A stretch of 48,872 nucleotides of DNA from Deltaproteobacteria bacterium YD0425bin51 (GCA_002753225.1 PDZS01000034.1:1-48872), one strand, 5' to 3'. Numbered from the stretch's first letter, positions 15,730-25,688 are shown. The notes: generated by a model not told the origin, from the sequence alone. Numbers and translations are program-made.

Positions 15730-16527
15730 ATGAGAAATATTCCTGAATATACTGAATGCGGTAAAGGTAAGCCAGTAATAATGATTCCTGGGCTTGAAGG
15801 GGCTAAAGAATTTTGGAAGTACCAATTAGAAGAGTTTGGAGAAAAATATAGAGTTGTAGCATGCAGTCATGTAAAAAAAAATCCAAGATTCGAAGCTAGC
15901 GTTTCAGATTATGCTCTTGATATAATAGCTTTAATGGATTTTCTTAAAATAGAAAAAGCTGCAGTAATTGGAGAATCGTTTGGAGGTATGATTACTCAGG
16001 AAATAGCGATAAATCATAAATCAAGGGTTTCAGCCATAGTGCTTTGCAATACCACTGATAATTTTTTTAGATACAACAGTTATTTTGGTTTTAATATGTA
16101 TACCATAGCTTCAATATTCCATTCTGTAGCATTTTTACTTCCTAAACGATCTATGCAGAAAGCTTTGTTAAATTGGGTTGGCAAAAATAGAGGATTTGTC
16201 ATGGATCCATCTAAAGGAAATGATGATTTAGCAGAATATATTTTGGATTATGCTTTATCTCCAGGATTTTATGGTTATCTTGATCGTATAATTGCAGGGT
16301 TAAAAGGTAATTATAATTCACAACTTTCGACTATAAATATTCCTGCTCTTATTCTAAGAGGTGTTGAGGATAGATTTATTCATACTGACACAATACTTGA
16401 ACTTGCTGGAAGGATAAAAGGAGCTCAAATTGCTCTTATAGATGAAGGAGGACACTGCTGTCAATATACGAAGCCTTCTGAAACGAATAAAGCCATATTG
16501 GAATGGTTTGAAAGAATAGGGTATTAA
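15730..16527 (+). CDS. Alpha/beta-fold hydrolase
   Basis: The 265-residue protein has an oxyanion region PGLEGAKEFW, nucleophile elbow GES83FGG, an acid candidate in GVEDRFIHTD and His in GGHCCQYTKP. This is the usual Ser-Asp-His order of the family. A strong AAGGAG lies before ATG 15730. It is the last gene of the + strand run, 21 bp after the diguanylate cyclase, and faces the bat operon with a 12-bp gap. The substrate cannot be read from the sequence; esters, lactones or lipid-like compounds are all possible. Confidence 0.87.
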   Translation: MRNIPEYTECGKGKPVIMIPGLEGAKEFWKYQLEEFGEKYRVVACSHVKKNPRFEASVSDYALDIIALMDFLKIEKAAVIGESFGGMITQEIAINHKSRVSAIVLCNTTDNFFRYNSYFGFNMYTIASIFHSVAFLLPKRSMQKALLNWVGKNRGFVMDPSKGNDDLAEYILDYALSPGFYGYLDRIIAGLKGNYNSQLSTINIPALILRGVEDRFIHTDTILELAGRIKGAQIALIDEGGHCCQYTKPSETNKAILEWFERIGY

Positions 16528-16539
16528 CCAAGCCAAATA

Positions 16540-18252
16540 CTACCAATCCTTTTCTATAAATCTTTTTTCATAATTAGGTGGTATCAAAGCCTTACCAGGC
16601 ATATCTTTTAGACGATTAAGCATTCTCTCAGCCTGACTGTTTTGATCTTTATCTTGTTCTTTATTTTGATTTTGTTCTTTAGCCTGCTGTTTTTGATTCT
16701 CTTGTTCTTTATCTTTTTGCTGTTGATTTTTTTCTTGCTCTTGTTTCTGATCTTGCTGTTGCTCTTCTTGCTTTTTATCTTCTTTTTCTTTTTTATCTTC
16801 CTTATCTTTGTTATTATCCTGCTCTTGTTTCTCTTTTTGCTGCTTTTCCAGCATTTTTTTTGCAAACTCTAAATTTTCTTTAGCTTCCTTATCATTTGGA
16901 TCAATTTTAAGAGCTTTTTCATAATTTTCAATTGCTTCTTTTAAGTCTCCTTTTTTATACAAGGTATTACCTTGATTATAGAGTATCTTTTCTTTCATTT
17001 TATCATCACCTTTATTTAATGCTCCTTGGTAATTTTTAAATGCTGACTCAAAATCACCAAGTTTGTAATAAGTATTTCCTAAATTATAGTAAATTTCTGG
17101 ATTGTCAGGTTCTTCTAACTGAGCATCAATCATATACTTTAGCGCGCTATTGTAATCTCCTTTCTCATATGCTTCTATTCCTTTTTTCATATTTCTTCGC
17201 AAAACATCAGCATAAGATATTGAATTACAAAAAAAGATTATTAAAAAAATAAATAATGAAGCTTTTTTATTAACTGAAGTAAGAAAAAGCTCAATTATAA
17301 TTGCAATAAGAGAAATTATAAGAAACCATTGATATCTATCCTCCCATATCTGCTTTCTTCCGCTTGAAACTGTTTTTTGTTCCATTTTAGAACGAATTTC
17401 TTTGTTGTAAATAATGTCCAAATCCATATCACCAGTTATGGAATGCACATAAATTGCTCCTGTTACAGCAGAAATCTTTTTTAATGTATCTTCATCCAGC
17501 TTGCTTAATATTATATTTCCTGATTTGTCTTTTTTTAATTCGCCGTCTTTATCTTTAATTGGAGCACCCTCGTTTTTTCCAATTCCAATACAGAAAATTT
17601 TTATTCCTGCTTTGGATGCTTTTTCTGCTTCTTGTATTGGGTCTCCACTTGTACTTTCACCATCAGTTATTAAAATTACAGCTTTTTCGCTGTGATCTTT
17701 TTCATTAAATCCAGATATTGCAGTTGTTATAGCTGCAGCAATATCTGTTCCATAAACAGGCAAAAAATCAGGCGAAAGGGAATTTAAAAAAATATGAAAA
17801 GCTTCATAGTCCAATGTAAGCGGGCACTGCAGAAAAGCAGTTCCAGAAAAAGCTACAAGACCTATTCTATCACCTTGCAGCATATTTAAAAGATCAATTA
17901 CTTCTCTTTTGGCTCTATCTAGGCGGGAAGGGGAAATATCTGACGCTGTCATGCTTTTTGAGCAGTCAATGGCAACTATTATATCAATACCTTTTCTTTC
18001 AACTTCTTCCCATCTGTATCCGTACTCTGGACCAGATAATGCAATTGCCATGAAAGTTAGTGAAATTAAGACAAGAGAATGCTTTATATATCTTTTTTTA
18101 TTGCTCACATCTTTTGCAATAACTGAAAGAGCTTTGTTAGAAGCAAAATTTAAAAGTATATTTTTCCGTTTTTTTATACCATAAACAATTACTAAAATTA
18201 GTAAGGGTATTGTCCATATTAAAAAAAGCATCTCTATATTTACAAATTTCAT
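16540..18252 (-). CDS. batB: BatB-like VWA protein fused to a BatC-like TPR region with a Gln/Lys/Glu-rich tail
   Basis: The ATG at 18252 overlaps the stop of the upstream batA-like gene as ATGA and gives a 570-residue protein. The frame runs up to 18297, but the extra 15 residues are less plausible. It has membrane helices near residues 8-26 and 58-75, a VWA domain with MIDAS D96-C-S-K-S, and further helices near 315-355. TPR repeats follow (about 370-470), then a long tail almost entirely of Gln, Lys, Glu, Asp and Asn (about 475-545). In Bacteroides and Leptospira BatB and BatC are separate genes; here they appear fused. Bat proteins are linked to aerotolerance and envelope stress; the exact role is unsettled. 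Confidence 0.87.
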   Translation of the reverse strand: MKFVNIEMLFLIWTIPLLILVIVYGIKKRKNILLNFASNKALSVIAKDVSNKKRYIKHSLVLISLTFMAIALSGPEYGYRWEEVERKGIDIIVAIDCSKSMTASDISPSRLDRAKREVIDLLNMLQGDRIGLVAFSGTAFLQCPLTLDYEAFHIFLNSLSPDFLPVYGTDIAAAITTAISGFNEKDHSEKAVILITDGESTSGDPIQEAEKASKAGIKIFCIGIGKNEGAPIKDKDGELKKDKSGNIILSKLDEDTLKKISAVTGAIYVHSITGDMDLDIIYNKEIRSKMEQKTVSSGRKQIWEDRYQWFLIISLIAIIIELFLTSVNKKASLFIFLIIFFCNSISYADVLRRNMKKGIEAYEKGDYNSALKYMIDAQLEEPDNPEIYYNLGNTYYKLGDFESAFKNYQGALNKGDDKMKEKILYNQGNTLYKKGDLKEAIENYEKALKIDPNDKEAKENLEFAKKMLEKQQKEKQEQDNNKDKEDKKEKEDKKQEEQQQDQKQEQEKNQQQKDKEQENQKQQAKEQNQNKEQDKDQNSQAERMLNRLKDMPGKALIPPNYEKRFIEKDW

Positions 18253-19256
18253 GGTATCCTCAAAAATTTTGTGTTGGAAAGAATAATCCAAAAGCAAAGA
18301 ATAAAAAAAGCAGGCAAAAGTAAGTAAATATAAAGTTCCCGATATTCTGCAAAGGTTTTAATTTTTATTTGGGTTTTTTCTAGCTTGTCTATTGTATCAT
18401 ATATTTTGTTAAGGCCTTGAGTGTCCTCAGTCTTGAAATACATACCTCCTGTCTTTTGGGCTATATCTTGTAAAAGGGTTTCGTCCATATTAACTTCCTG
18501 ATAAACATATCTTTGTCCAAAAAAAGGATCATTTACTAAAAATGGAGCTTCCCCTTTTCCTCCAACTCCAATTGTATAAATCTTAATTCCTCTTTTTACA
18601 GCAATGTCAGTTGCATTTTGAGGAGAAAGTTCACCGGAGTTACTTAGTCCATCTGTTAAAAGTATTATTATATTTGACTTGCTTTTAATATCTTCCATAC
18701 GTTTTAAAGAAATGCCAATAGCATCTCCTATTGCTGTATTTGGTCCTGCTGCTCCAATTTCTAATTTTGCAACTATTGTGGATATTGTATTATAATCGCT
18801 TGTGAGCGGAACTTGGGTATATGCTTCTGTTCCAAAAACAACAACTCCAATCCTGTCTCCAGTTCTTTTTGATATAAAATTGGATACAACTCCTTTAACA
18901 GCTTCAAGCCTGTTTATTATTTTACCCTGCCTCTTAAAATCTATAGCTGCCATAGTTTCAGATAGATCAAGAGCAAGTATTATATTTATTCCCTGAGTTG
19001 AAACGCTAAGTTCTCTATTCCCAAATTGAGGTCTAGCCATTCCTGTAATAATGAGTAAAAGTACAACTATTTTTAACATATCTATAGATTTGGCTATTTT
19101 TAAACCAAAAGGGAAGGGGGATTTTTTTGTATTTTTAAATACACTACTTTTAGATACGCAAAGGCTAGGTTCAGTCTTTACCTTTTTTTTATAATAAAAG
19201 TATATAGGAATAATGGCATATAATAATAAAAAATATGGTGAAGCAAAACGAAACAT
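18249..19256 (-). CDS. batA: BatA-like VWA membrane protein
   Basis: The 335-residue protein has an N-terminal membrane helix pair (about 5-22 and 58-76), a VWA domain and a C-terminal helix (about 308-328). The MIDAS first motif is D97-L-S-E-T, a Thr variant of DxSxS; TDGLSN and GGAGPNTAIGD-like segments complete the metal site. The ARPQFG motif just before the VWA domain is typical of BatA. The VWA domain faces the periplasm. The gene is fourth of five in the moxR-DUF58-DUF4381-batA-batB order. Confidence 0.9.
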   Translation of the reverse strand: MFRFASPYFLLLYAIIPIYFYYKKKVKTEPSLCVSKSSVFKNTKKSPFPFGLKIAKSIDMLKIVVLLLIITGMARPQFGNRELSVSTQGINIILALDLSETMAAIDFKRQGKIINRLEAVKGVVSNFISKRTGDRIGVVVFGTEAYTQVPLTSDYNTISTIVAKLEIGAAGPNTAIGDAIGISLKRMEDIKSKSNIIILLTDGLSNSGELSPQNATDIAVKRGIKIYTIGVGGKGEAPFLVNDPFFGQRYVYQEVNMDETLLQDIAQKTGGMYFKTEDTQGLNKIYDTIDKLEKTQIKIKTFAEYRELYIYLLLPAFFILCFWIILSNTKFLRIP

Positions 19257-19260
19257 GTTC

Positions 19261-19743
19261 TTATGTCTTTGTTACAAATTCTTTTACGAAGTTAAGGTCT
19301 GAGTTCATCTTTGTTTTATCTGTAGTATATTTAGCAAATTTTATATAATCTGATGAATATAATAATTCTTTAAGATAAGTTTTTAAATTTTTATCTATGT
19401 TTAAATCCAAAATTTTAGGTGAAAGTTCTTCTGTTGTCATCTCAATTGCGTTTATTTGAAATTTAGCTTCAATATATGCTCTTAAAATTAAAGAAAGTCT
19501 AAAATAAAACTCCCTTATATCGTCAAGATTTTCTATCTCGCTAAGTAATTTCAGAGCCATTTCATATGGAGACATGGGAGGAGTTTCATTTTTTTTTGCT
19601 TTTCTCCTTTTTTTTAAAAAAAAATATAGTACAGCAATTACAGCTAAAATAATAAAGAATAGAGCAACATATAAAAAAATAAGGGGATCTATACCTATAT
19701 TAAATAGAGGCTTGATATCATGGATATCGCTCATTTCCTGCAT
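19261..19743 (-). CDS. DUF4381 family membrane protein
   Basis: The 160-residue protein has one transmembrane helix (about 22-45), then a basic KKRRKAKK stretch and a helical cytoplasmic domain (about 58-160). The MSPYEMALKLLSEIE and FYFRLSLILRAYIE segments are typical of DUF4381 proteins found between DUF58 and VWA genes. It starts 1 bp after the DUF58 stop and ends 4 bp before batA, so it is clearly in the operon. Its role is probably structural, holding together the MoxR/VWA complex; this is inferred. Confidence 0.83.
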   Translation of the reverse strand: MQEMSDIHDIKPLFNIGIDPLIFLYVALFFIILAVIAVLYFFLKKRRKAKKNETPPMSPYEMALKLLSEIENLDDIREFYFRLSLILRAYIEAKFQINAIEMTTEELSPKILDLNIDKNLKTYLKELLYSSDYIKFAKYTTDKTKMNSDLNFVKEFVTKT

Positions 19744-19744
19744 T

Positions 19745-20608
19745 TTATCTCTTCCGTTTCTCCAAATATCTAAAATATTTTGTCAGTTCATTTGCAACAG
19801 AGTCAGAAGTGCTGATCTTTTTGGATTCAACGCTAGCCTTTTTTAAGGTTTTAATAGTATTTTCATGAAAGCTGAGCTGGTTATACTCTTCGTTATCTCT
19901 ATATAATTCCAAAAGCTCTCCAGTCTCTAAATCTTCAATAAGTATAATCCCAGATTTTGGCAATGCAAATTCTTTTGGGTCTGAAAGAATTACAGCAAAA
20001 AGCTTATGTTTTTTCGAAGTTATTTTAAGCTCTTTTTCATAATTTTCATTAGTAATAAAATCAGAAATAATAAATGAAACTGTTTTTTTTCTTGCAACTT
20101 TACTTAAATAAAAAAGCGCATTTTGAACATTGGTTTTTTTATGTTCTGGCTTAAACTCAAATATTTCTTTAATAACTCGCCATACATGGGATGAGCCTTT
20201 TTTAGGAGGTATGTATTTTTCAACTCTATCTGTAAATAAAATAGCTCCTACTTTATCATTATTTCTGATAGCATTAAAGGCAATGATTGCTGCTGTTTCT
20301 GCTGCTGTTTCTTTTTTTATGCTATCGCATGTTCCAAATTGAGTTGAAGCGCTCATATCCAAAAGAAGCATGACTATAAGCTCCCTCTCTTCTCTGTAGA
20401 GCTTAACGTATGGTCTACCCATTCTGGCTGAAACTTTCCAGTCTATAGATTTTACCTCGTCACCTGGTATATATTCTCTAACTTCTTCAAATTCAATTCC
20501 AGATCCTCGAAAGATAGACTTGTACTGCCCAGCCATTACTGAATTAACAAGCCTTCCGCATTTAATATGAATTTTTCTGATTTTTTTTATAAGTTCAGGA
20601 GAAAGCAT
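19745..20608 (-). CDS. DUF58 domain protein of the MoxR/Bat operon
   Basis: The 287-residue protein carries the DUF58 core FEEVREYIPGDEVKSIDW, then SARMGRPYVKLY and a VWA-like second half (LLLDMSAST, FIISDFI). It has no membrane segment. DUF58 proteins are partners of MoxR ATPases in many bacteria. The gene follows moxR by 6 bp and precedes the DUF4381 gene by 1 bp. Confidence 0.92.
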   Translation of the reverse strand: MLSPELIKKIRKIHIKCGRLVNSVMAGQYKSIFRGSGIEFEEVREYIPGDEVKSIDWKVSARMGRPYVKLYREERELIVMLLLDMSASTQFGTCDSIKKETAAETAAIIAFNAIRNNDKVGAILFTDRVEKYIPPKKGSSHVWRVIKEIFEFKPEHKKTNVQNALFYLSKVARKKTVSFIISDFITNENYEKELKITSKKHKLFAVILSDPKEFALPKSGIILIEDLETGELLELYRDNEEYNQLSFHENTIKTLKKASVESKKISTSDSVANELTKYFRYLEKRKR

Positions 20609-20614
20609 ATTAAT

Positions 20615-21598
20615 TTATGGCACTTCTATTGAATCAAAAATGCGGCTGATAATTTCATCAGATGTTACATTTTCTGCCTCAGCCTCATAAGTTAATATAA
20701 TTCTATGTCTTAAAATATTTGGAGCAACTATTTTAATATCTTGAGGCGATACATAAGGTTTGCCTTGAAGAAAAGCATAAGCTCTAGATACCAAACTCAA
20801 ATAAATGCTTGCTCTTGGTGATGCCCCAAAATGAATATAATCAGAAATATCAATGTTAAAGGATTTAGGATTTCTTGTTGCAGAAACTATATTTACCATA
20901 TAATCCATAAGTTTTTCATCAACATAAATATCTCTTATTAGTTGTACTATTTCATTTAGCTGATTTGTGTCAATAACTGGTTTAATATCATAAGGGTTTT
21001 CAAAACCAACTCTTTTGACAATTTCTTTTTCTTCATTTTTATCAGGGTAATTTACGATCAGTTTTAACATAAATCTATCGACTTGAGCTTCAGGAAGCGG
21101 GTAAGTACCTTCCTGCTCTATCGGGTTTTGTGTTGCTAAAACAAGGAATGGGTCTCCAAGCATAAAAGTTGTTCCTCCAATTGTTACCTGACGTTCTTGC
21201 ATTGCTTCAAGAAGTGCTGATTGAACCTTTGAAGGAGCCCTGTTTATTTCATCTGCTAAAATTATATTGTGAAAAATAGGTCCTTTTTTTATGGTGAAAT
21301 CTCCTGTTTTTGGAAGAAAAACTTCAGTTCCTATAAGATCAGCAGGAAGAAGATCAGGAGTAAACTGTATCCGTTTAAAATTAGCGTTAACTGTTGAAGC
21401 AAGAGCTTTAACAGCGCTTGTTTTTGCAAGCCCTGGCACACCTTCTATAAGTATATGACCTTTTGTAAAAAGACCAAGTATTAGTCCGTCAATTAAATCA
21501 CGCTGTCCCACAACAACTTTTGCTATTTCGCTTCTTATGCTGTTTACAAATATATGCTTTTCAATGACTCGTTCTCTAATAGCATCAATTCCAGCCAT
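20615..21598 (-). CDS. moxR: MoxR family AAA+ ATPase
   Basis: The start at ATG 21598 is preceded by GGAGG and gives 327 residues beginning MAGIDAI; an upstream Met at 21667 adds an unrelated stretch. Walker A is GVPGLAKT (53-60). Walker B is ILADEINRAP, followed by ALLEAMQERQVT and FLVLATQNPIEQEGTYPLPEAQ, all diagnostic of MoxR. These ATPases act as chaperones that work on VWA partner proteins. It is first in the five-gene operon and its promoter must lie in the 124-bp gap to the divergent nucleotidase gene. Confidence 0.95.
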   Translation of the reverse strand: MAGIDAIRERVIEKHIFVNSIRSEIAKVVVGQRDLIDGLILGLFTKGHILIEGVPGLAKTSAVKALASTVNANFKRIQFTPDLLPADLIGTEVFLPKTGDFTIKKGPIFHNIILADEINRAPSKVQSALLEAMQERQVTIGGTTFMLGDPFLVLATQNPIEQEGTYPLPEAQVDRFMLKLIVNYPDKNEEKEIVKRVGFENPYDIKPVIDTNQLNEIVQLIRDIYVDEKLMDYMVNIVSATRNPKSFNIDISDYIHFGASPRASIYLSLVSRAYAFLQGKPYVSPQDIKIVAPNILRHRIILTYEAEAENVTSDEIISRIFDSIEVP

Positions 21599-21722
21599 CT
21601 TTCCTCCTTCAAATAAAATATAATCACTTTTAAGAAAAACATAATTTATCAAAAATATTGCATTCACTCAAGATATTAGATAAACAATAAGCATTAGGAA
21701 AATCAATTTTGGAGATTAGGCT

Positions 21723-23273
21723 ATGAAATTAATTAGATACACATTATTATTTACAATATTATTTTTCATTACAGCAGGTTTTGGGATTACAAAAACTTTT
21801 ACTCCCCATGAAATGAAAGCAAGCATATCTACAATAAAGGCTACCATCTTGTTTTTTAACGATCTTCATGGCAATCTTGTACCTTTTAAAATAACTATGA
21901 AAGATGGAACTAAAGCAAATGTTGGAGGTATAGCTAATATAGCAGCACTTGTGAAAGAAATACGGGAAAAAAATAATAAACAGGGAATAAAGACATTCCT
22001 TTTAGTTGCTGGTGATGTTTTGCAAGGTACATCAATGTCTACTATTTTTAATGGTAAGCCTGATATTGAAATATTTAATAAAATGAATGTAAGCGTTATG
22101 ACAATTGGTAATCATGAGTTCGACTTTGGTTTAGATAATTTACTATTATTAAAAAAAATGGCTAAATTCCCAATCATAAGTTCCAACATAATATGGCGGG
22201 ACAATAAAAAATTAATGAATGAACCTTCAGTTACATTACCTTTATCAAAAGAAGTATCCCTTACAGTAATTGGCGCAACAACTACTGAACTTTTAACAAC
22301 TACAGCGCGTGGCAACGTAGAAAAAGTTGATGTAATAGATTCTGTTGAAACAGTAACAGATCAATTCAAAAAATTTGCAAAAAAGGGACCAATTATACTT
22401 TTATCTCACAGCAAATTCCAGAAAGATTCTGATATAGCGAAAGCAAATCCAGAGCTTACTGCTATAATCGGAGGACACGATCAAATACTTTTCGATCCCC
22501 AGAAGATCGCAAGCGGGGTACCAGTTTTCCAAGCCTTTGAAAAGGGAAGGTACCTTGGCAAGCTTGATATATCTATTAATAAAAAAACTAAAAAAGCAGT
22601 TATAGAAAAATCAGAATATATTCCAGTTACATCTGAGATAAAACCAGATTTTGAAGTGTCTAAAATAGTTGATAAATATAACTCACAGCTTGATAGCACA
22701 ATGAAAAAAGTAATAGGCGAGTCGCTAGTTTTTATGAATGGAGAGCGAGGTCATATACGCTATGAAGAAACAAACCTTGGAAATTTTGTAGCTGATATTA
22801 TGCGTGAATATACAAGTACAGATATTTCTATGATTAACGCTGGAGGACTTCGATCTAGCATTAACAAGGGACCAGTAACTGTCGAGGATATTTTTAAAGT
22901 CATGCCTTATCCTAATGAAATAATTGCAGTCACACTAACGGGGAAAGAAATTATTGAAATTCTTACCCGTTCGGTTCAGGGCTCCCATAAAGATGAAGAT
23001 GGTGGATTTCTCCATGTTTCTGGAATCAAATTTGAGATTTTAGGAAAGAATGTAAAAAATATAACTGTAAAAGATACAGCGCTCGATCCCCAAAAAAAAT
23101 ATACAGTTACAACAACAGACTTTATATATAATGGAGGAGATGGTTATAAAACATTTATGAACAAACCATGCACCAAAACAGGACTGCCTCTGCGGGAACT
23201 TCTGGTTGATACACTTAGTAAAAGGATTAAAATTGAAGCAAAAGTTGAAGGAAGAATAAAACGAACTGAATGA
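21723..23273 (+). CDS. Exported 5'-nucleotidase/2',3'-cyclic phosphodiesterase family protein (UshA-like)
   Basis: The 516-residue protein has a signal peptide (about 1-22). The metallophosphatase domain shows FFNDLHGN, AGDVLQG, IGNHEFDFG, LLSHSKFQKD and IGGHDQ, which supply the two-metal ligands. The C-terminal nucleotidase domain shows NLGNFVADIMRE, NAGGLRSSI and TDFIYNGGDGY. Such enzymes hydrolyse nucleotides or related phosphoesters in the periplasm to salvage phosphate and nucleosides. The gene diverges from moxR and meets the radical SAM gene head-on with one base between stops. Substrate specificity is not determinable. Confidence 0.92.
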   Translation: MKLIRYTLLFTILFFITAGFGITKTFTPHEMKASISTIKATILFFNDLHGNLVPFKITMKDGTKANVGGIANIAALVKEIREKNNKQGIKTFLLVAGDVLQGTSMSTIFNGKPDIEIFNKMNVSVMTIGNHEFDFGLDNLLLLKKMAKFPIISSNIIWRDNKKLMNEPSVTLPLSKEVSLTVIGATTTELLTTTARGNVEKVDVIDSVETVTDQFKKFAKKGPIILLSHSKFQKDSDIAKANPELTAIIGGHDQILFDPQKIASGVPVFQAFEKGRYLGKLDISINKKTKKAVIEKSEYIPVTSEIKPDFEVSKIVDKYNSQLDSTMKKVIGESLVFMNGERGHIRYEETNLGNFVADIMREYTSTDISMINAGGLRSSINKGPVTVEDIFKVMPYPNEIIAVTLTGKEIIEILTRSVQGSHKDEDGGFLHVSGIKFEILGKNVKNITVKDTALDPQKKYTVTTTDFIYNGGDGYKTFMNKPCTKTGLPLRELLVDTLSKRIKIEAKVEGRIKRTE

Positions 23274-23274
23274 T

Positions 23275-24528
23275 TTAAACAGAATAGGATAAATTATTTA
23301 AAAATGCTTTTTTATGAGGTATTTTTTTCTTCTCAACAAATTTTATGATTTGTCTTAAACGTTTATTTATAATCTCTTCAGAATGTAATTTATAATTAGA
23401 CATTGCACTGTTATTATAAGGAGTAAATGAACTTATCTGGGCTATGCGGCAAATTATATTTTTATTTTCTTTGAGGAAACCAAGAGTCTCTTTAAAATCA
23501 TCTTCAGTTTCATCAGGATATCCAACAATAACACTTATCTCAAAATTAATTTGAGATTTATTTAATCTATTAAAAAATAAGCGTGCAGTATTTGTGTCAA
23601 ATCCTTTTCTCATAGATTTTAAAACTGAATCAGAGCCTGATTCAAATCCAACAAAAATATTTATCGCCCCGCTTTCTTTAATTAATTTTAGAAGTTCTTC
23701 ATCCATATCATTTCTTATGATCATCTGGGCTTCCCATTTTATGTTGAATTTTTTTATATTAAAACAAAACTCACGAATCCATTCTATGTCAGAATTAAAT
23801 AAAGAATCCTGAAAACTGAAATGATTTATTTTATATTCCTTTATAATTTTTTCAATTTGCCTGCAGATATAATCTACCGAGTGTCTTCTGAATTTTTTAT
23901 ACAATGTGCATTCTGAACAAAAAAAACATCTTCTTATACATCCCCTTGAAGATAAAAGGGGAATTATTGGCTTATAATTATTCATATCAAATCCTGTGAA
24001 GTCTAAAAAAGGGATGATATCCAAATCTTGTATTTCTTCATAGGAAAAAAAACCTCTTTTATTTTCATAAATTATTTTTTCCCATGGAATTTCACCTTCG
24101 CCTATTACTATAGAAGTATTCTTGAAATTATTTTTTTGAAATTCAGGCTCTCTAGTTTGAGGACCACCTAAAACAAAATGACCTTCAAATGTTTTTTGAA
24201 GGTCATGAATAAAATTTATAGAAAAATTTACATTGCGTTTAAAAATTGAAAAACCAATATAGTCATATGCTATAAGTTTTTCTTTTATAAAATCTAATTC
24301 TTTTTGAAATTTATTATTTATATTACAAAATAAATTCTCTTCAAATTTTTGATCAAGTTTAAGCCAGTCTCTTTGAGACAATTTAAAAAGTTTATAAAAT
24401 AATATATTGAGATCAAAGATGTCTATTTTTACATCTTTAGATTCATTAAATTTTTTTATAAATTCTAAACCAATGTGTGGAGTTTTAATCCAGAAAGGAG
24501 GAGAAATAATTAAGGCAATTTTTTTCAT
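23275..24528 (-). CDS. Radical SAM protein with B12-binding-like N-terminus
   Basis: The 417-residue protein has an N-terminal region (about 1-155) like the cobalamin-binding-type domain of B12 radical SAM proteins, with YDYIGFSIFKRN and FVLGGPQTREPEF; no clear DxHxxG motif is visible, so cobalamin binding is doubtful. The SAM core holds C197-x3-C201-x2-C204, the 4Fe-4S site. FVGFESGSDSVLKSMRKG and VIVGYPDET are typical of the HemN/MiaB-like barrel. The start overlaps the end of the RNA methyltransferase gene by 4 bp, so they are probably co-transcribed. The substrate is unknown. Confidence 0.87.
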   Translation of the reverse strand: MKKIALIISPPFWIKTPHIGLEFIKKFNESKDVKIDIFDLNILFYKLFKLSQRDWLKLDQKFEENLFCNINNKFQKELDFIKEKLIAYDYIGFSIFKRNVNFSINFIHDLQKTFEGHFVLGGPQTREPEFQKNNFKNTSIVIGEGEIPWEKIIYENKRGFFSYEEIQDLDIIPFLDFTGFDMNNYKPIIPLLSSRGCIRRCFFCSECTLYKKFRRHSVDYICRQIEKIIKEYKINHFSFQDSLFNSDIEWIREFCFNIKKFNIKWEAQMIIRNDMDEELLKLIKESGAINIFVGFESGSDSVLKSMRKGFDTNTARLFFNRLNKSQINFEISVIVGYPDETEDDFKETLGFLKENKNIICRIAQISSFTPYNNSAMSNYKLHSEEIINKRLRQIIKFVEKKKIPHKKAFLNNLSYSV

Positions 24529-25688
24529 GCTTTTCCGGTAAGTAAAATTAAATTAAGTCCGCCATGATTAATTTTGTAACTGTTAAATTTTTTCAAAGGT
24601 AATTTGAAGTTCATATTTGGTACAATAACAGCAAACTTCCAATTTTTATAATCTTTAATTATTTTTTTAAAAATTTCTTCAAGTATTCTATTGCTAGACT
24701 CTAGCCTTAAACCATAAGGAGGGTTTATCACCACAAGACCAGTTTCAACAGAAAAATCATTTGGGTTTAAATCAAAAAAATTAATAGAAGAAATTTTTAT
24801 TGTTTTAAATATGTCATAATTTTTTATTGTATCTTTAAATGATGTGCATATTTCTTCATCTTTATCTGATGCAAAAATTGTCGGCTCATTTATTTTTATT
24901 TTTTTTTTAGCCTCATTTTTAATATAGAGCCAGCGCTTTTCACTAAAGCATGGCCAGTCCATGAATGAAAAATCTCTATATATGCCTGAGCAAATATTTT
25001 GTGAAATCATTGCAGCCTCAATGGAAAATGTTCCAGAACCGCACATTGGATCTATTAAAGGTTCTTGTCCATCATATCCAGCTATCTTTAAAATAGCTGC
25101 TGCTGTTGTTTCTCTTATTGGAGCATCTGCTTTTTGTTTTTTTATCCCTCTTTTGTATAATGGATCTCCACTGCTGTCTAAAGAGACTGTAAAATTATCG
25201 AACTCAGCTCTCACAAAAAATTTTTGTGTTTTATTTGCATCTTCTTTTGAATCTCCATTTAAATTTAAACGTTTTAATATATTTTTATTAAAGCGTTCAG
25301 AAACTGCATCGCTATGATACAATTTAGATTTTATACACTTTACGCTTATTTCAAATTTGCTATTTTTATAAATAAATAATTCCCATGGGAAATCCAATAT
25401 CTTGGTTTCTAACTTTCTAAAATTATCTGATTTAAATTTATGTATTCTCATAAGAACGCGTGTTGCTGTTCTAAGGTGAAGGTTTGTATAATAACAGTCA
25501 TGAACACGACCTGTGAAATTAACGCCTCCATAAATTACGCCTTTATTTTCTAGCAAAAAAGGAAACGAGTTTAATTCATCTACACAAAGTTCTTCTAAAC
25601 CTGGTGTTGTTACTATAAAAAAATCATGTTCTTTTCCAACTATATGTTGCTTTATCCGTCTTGAAATTGATAAATTTAAATTATCCAT
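24525..25688 (-). CDS. rlmL: RlmL-type 23S rRNA (guanine-N2) methyltransferase with THUMP domain
   Basis: The 387-residue protein starts with a ferredoxin-like/THUMP region (about 18-170; TTPGLEELCVDEL, a family start). A Rossmann methyltransferase domain follows with SAM motif DPMCGSGT (213-220) and catalytic NPPYG (322-326), which suits N2-guanine modification. E. coli RlmL is fused to RlmK; here only the RlmL half is present, as is common in other phyla. The assignment to RlmL rather than a related THUMP methyltransferase is by motif layout. The downstream radical SAM gene overlaps by ATGA. Confidence 0.87.
   Translation of the reverse strand: MDNLNLSISRRIKQHIVGKEHDFFIVTTPGLEELCVDELNSFPFLLENKGVIYGGVNFTGRVHDCYYTNLHLRTATRVLMRIHKFKSDNFRKLETKILDFPWELFIYKNSKFEISVKCIKSKLYHSDAVSERFNKNILKRLNLNGDSKEDANKTQKFFVRAEFDNFTVSLDSSGDPLYKRGIKKQKADAPIRETTAAAILKIAGYDGQEPLIDPMCGSGTFSIEAAMISQNICSGIYRDFSFMDWPCFSEKRWLYIKNEAKKKIKINEPTIFASDKDEEICTSFKDTIKNYDIFKTIKISSINFFDLNPNDFSVETGLVVINPPYGLRLESSNRILEEIFKKIIKDYKNWKFAVIVPNMNFKLPLKKFNSYKINHGGLNLILLTGKA

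Noticed and set aside
16642..16872. Hydrophobic + strand ORF of 76 residues rich in Leu, Ile and Phe
   Set aside because: It is the complement of the Gln/Lys/Glu-rich tail of the BatB-like gene, a compositional shadow.
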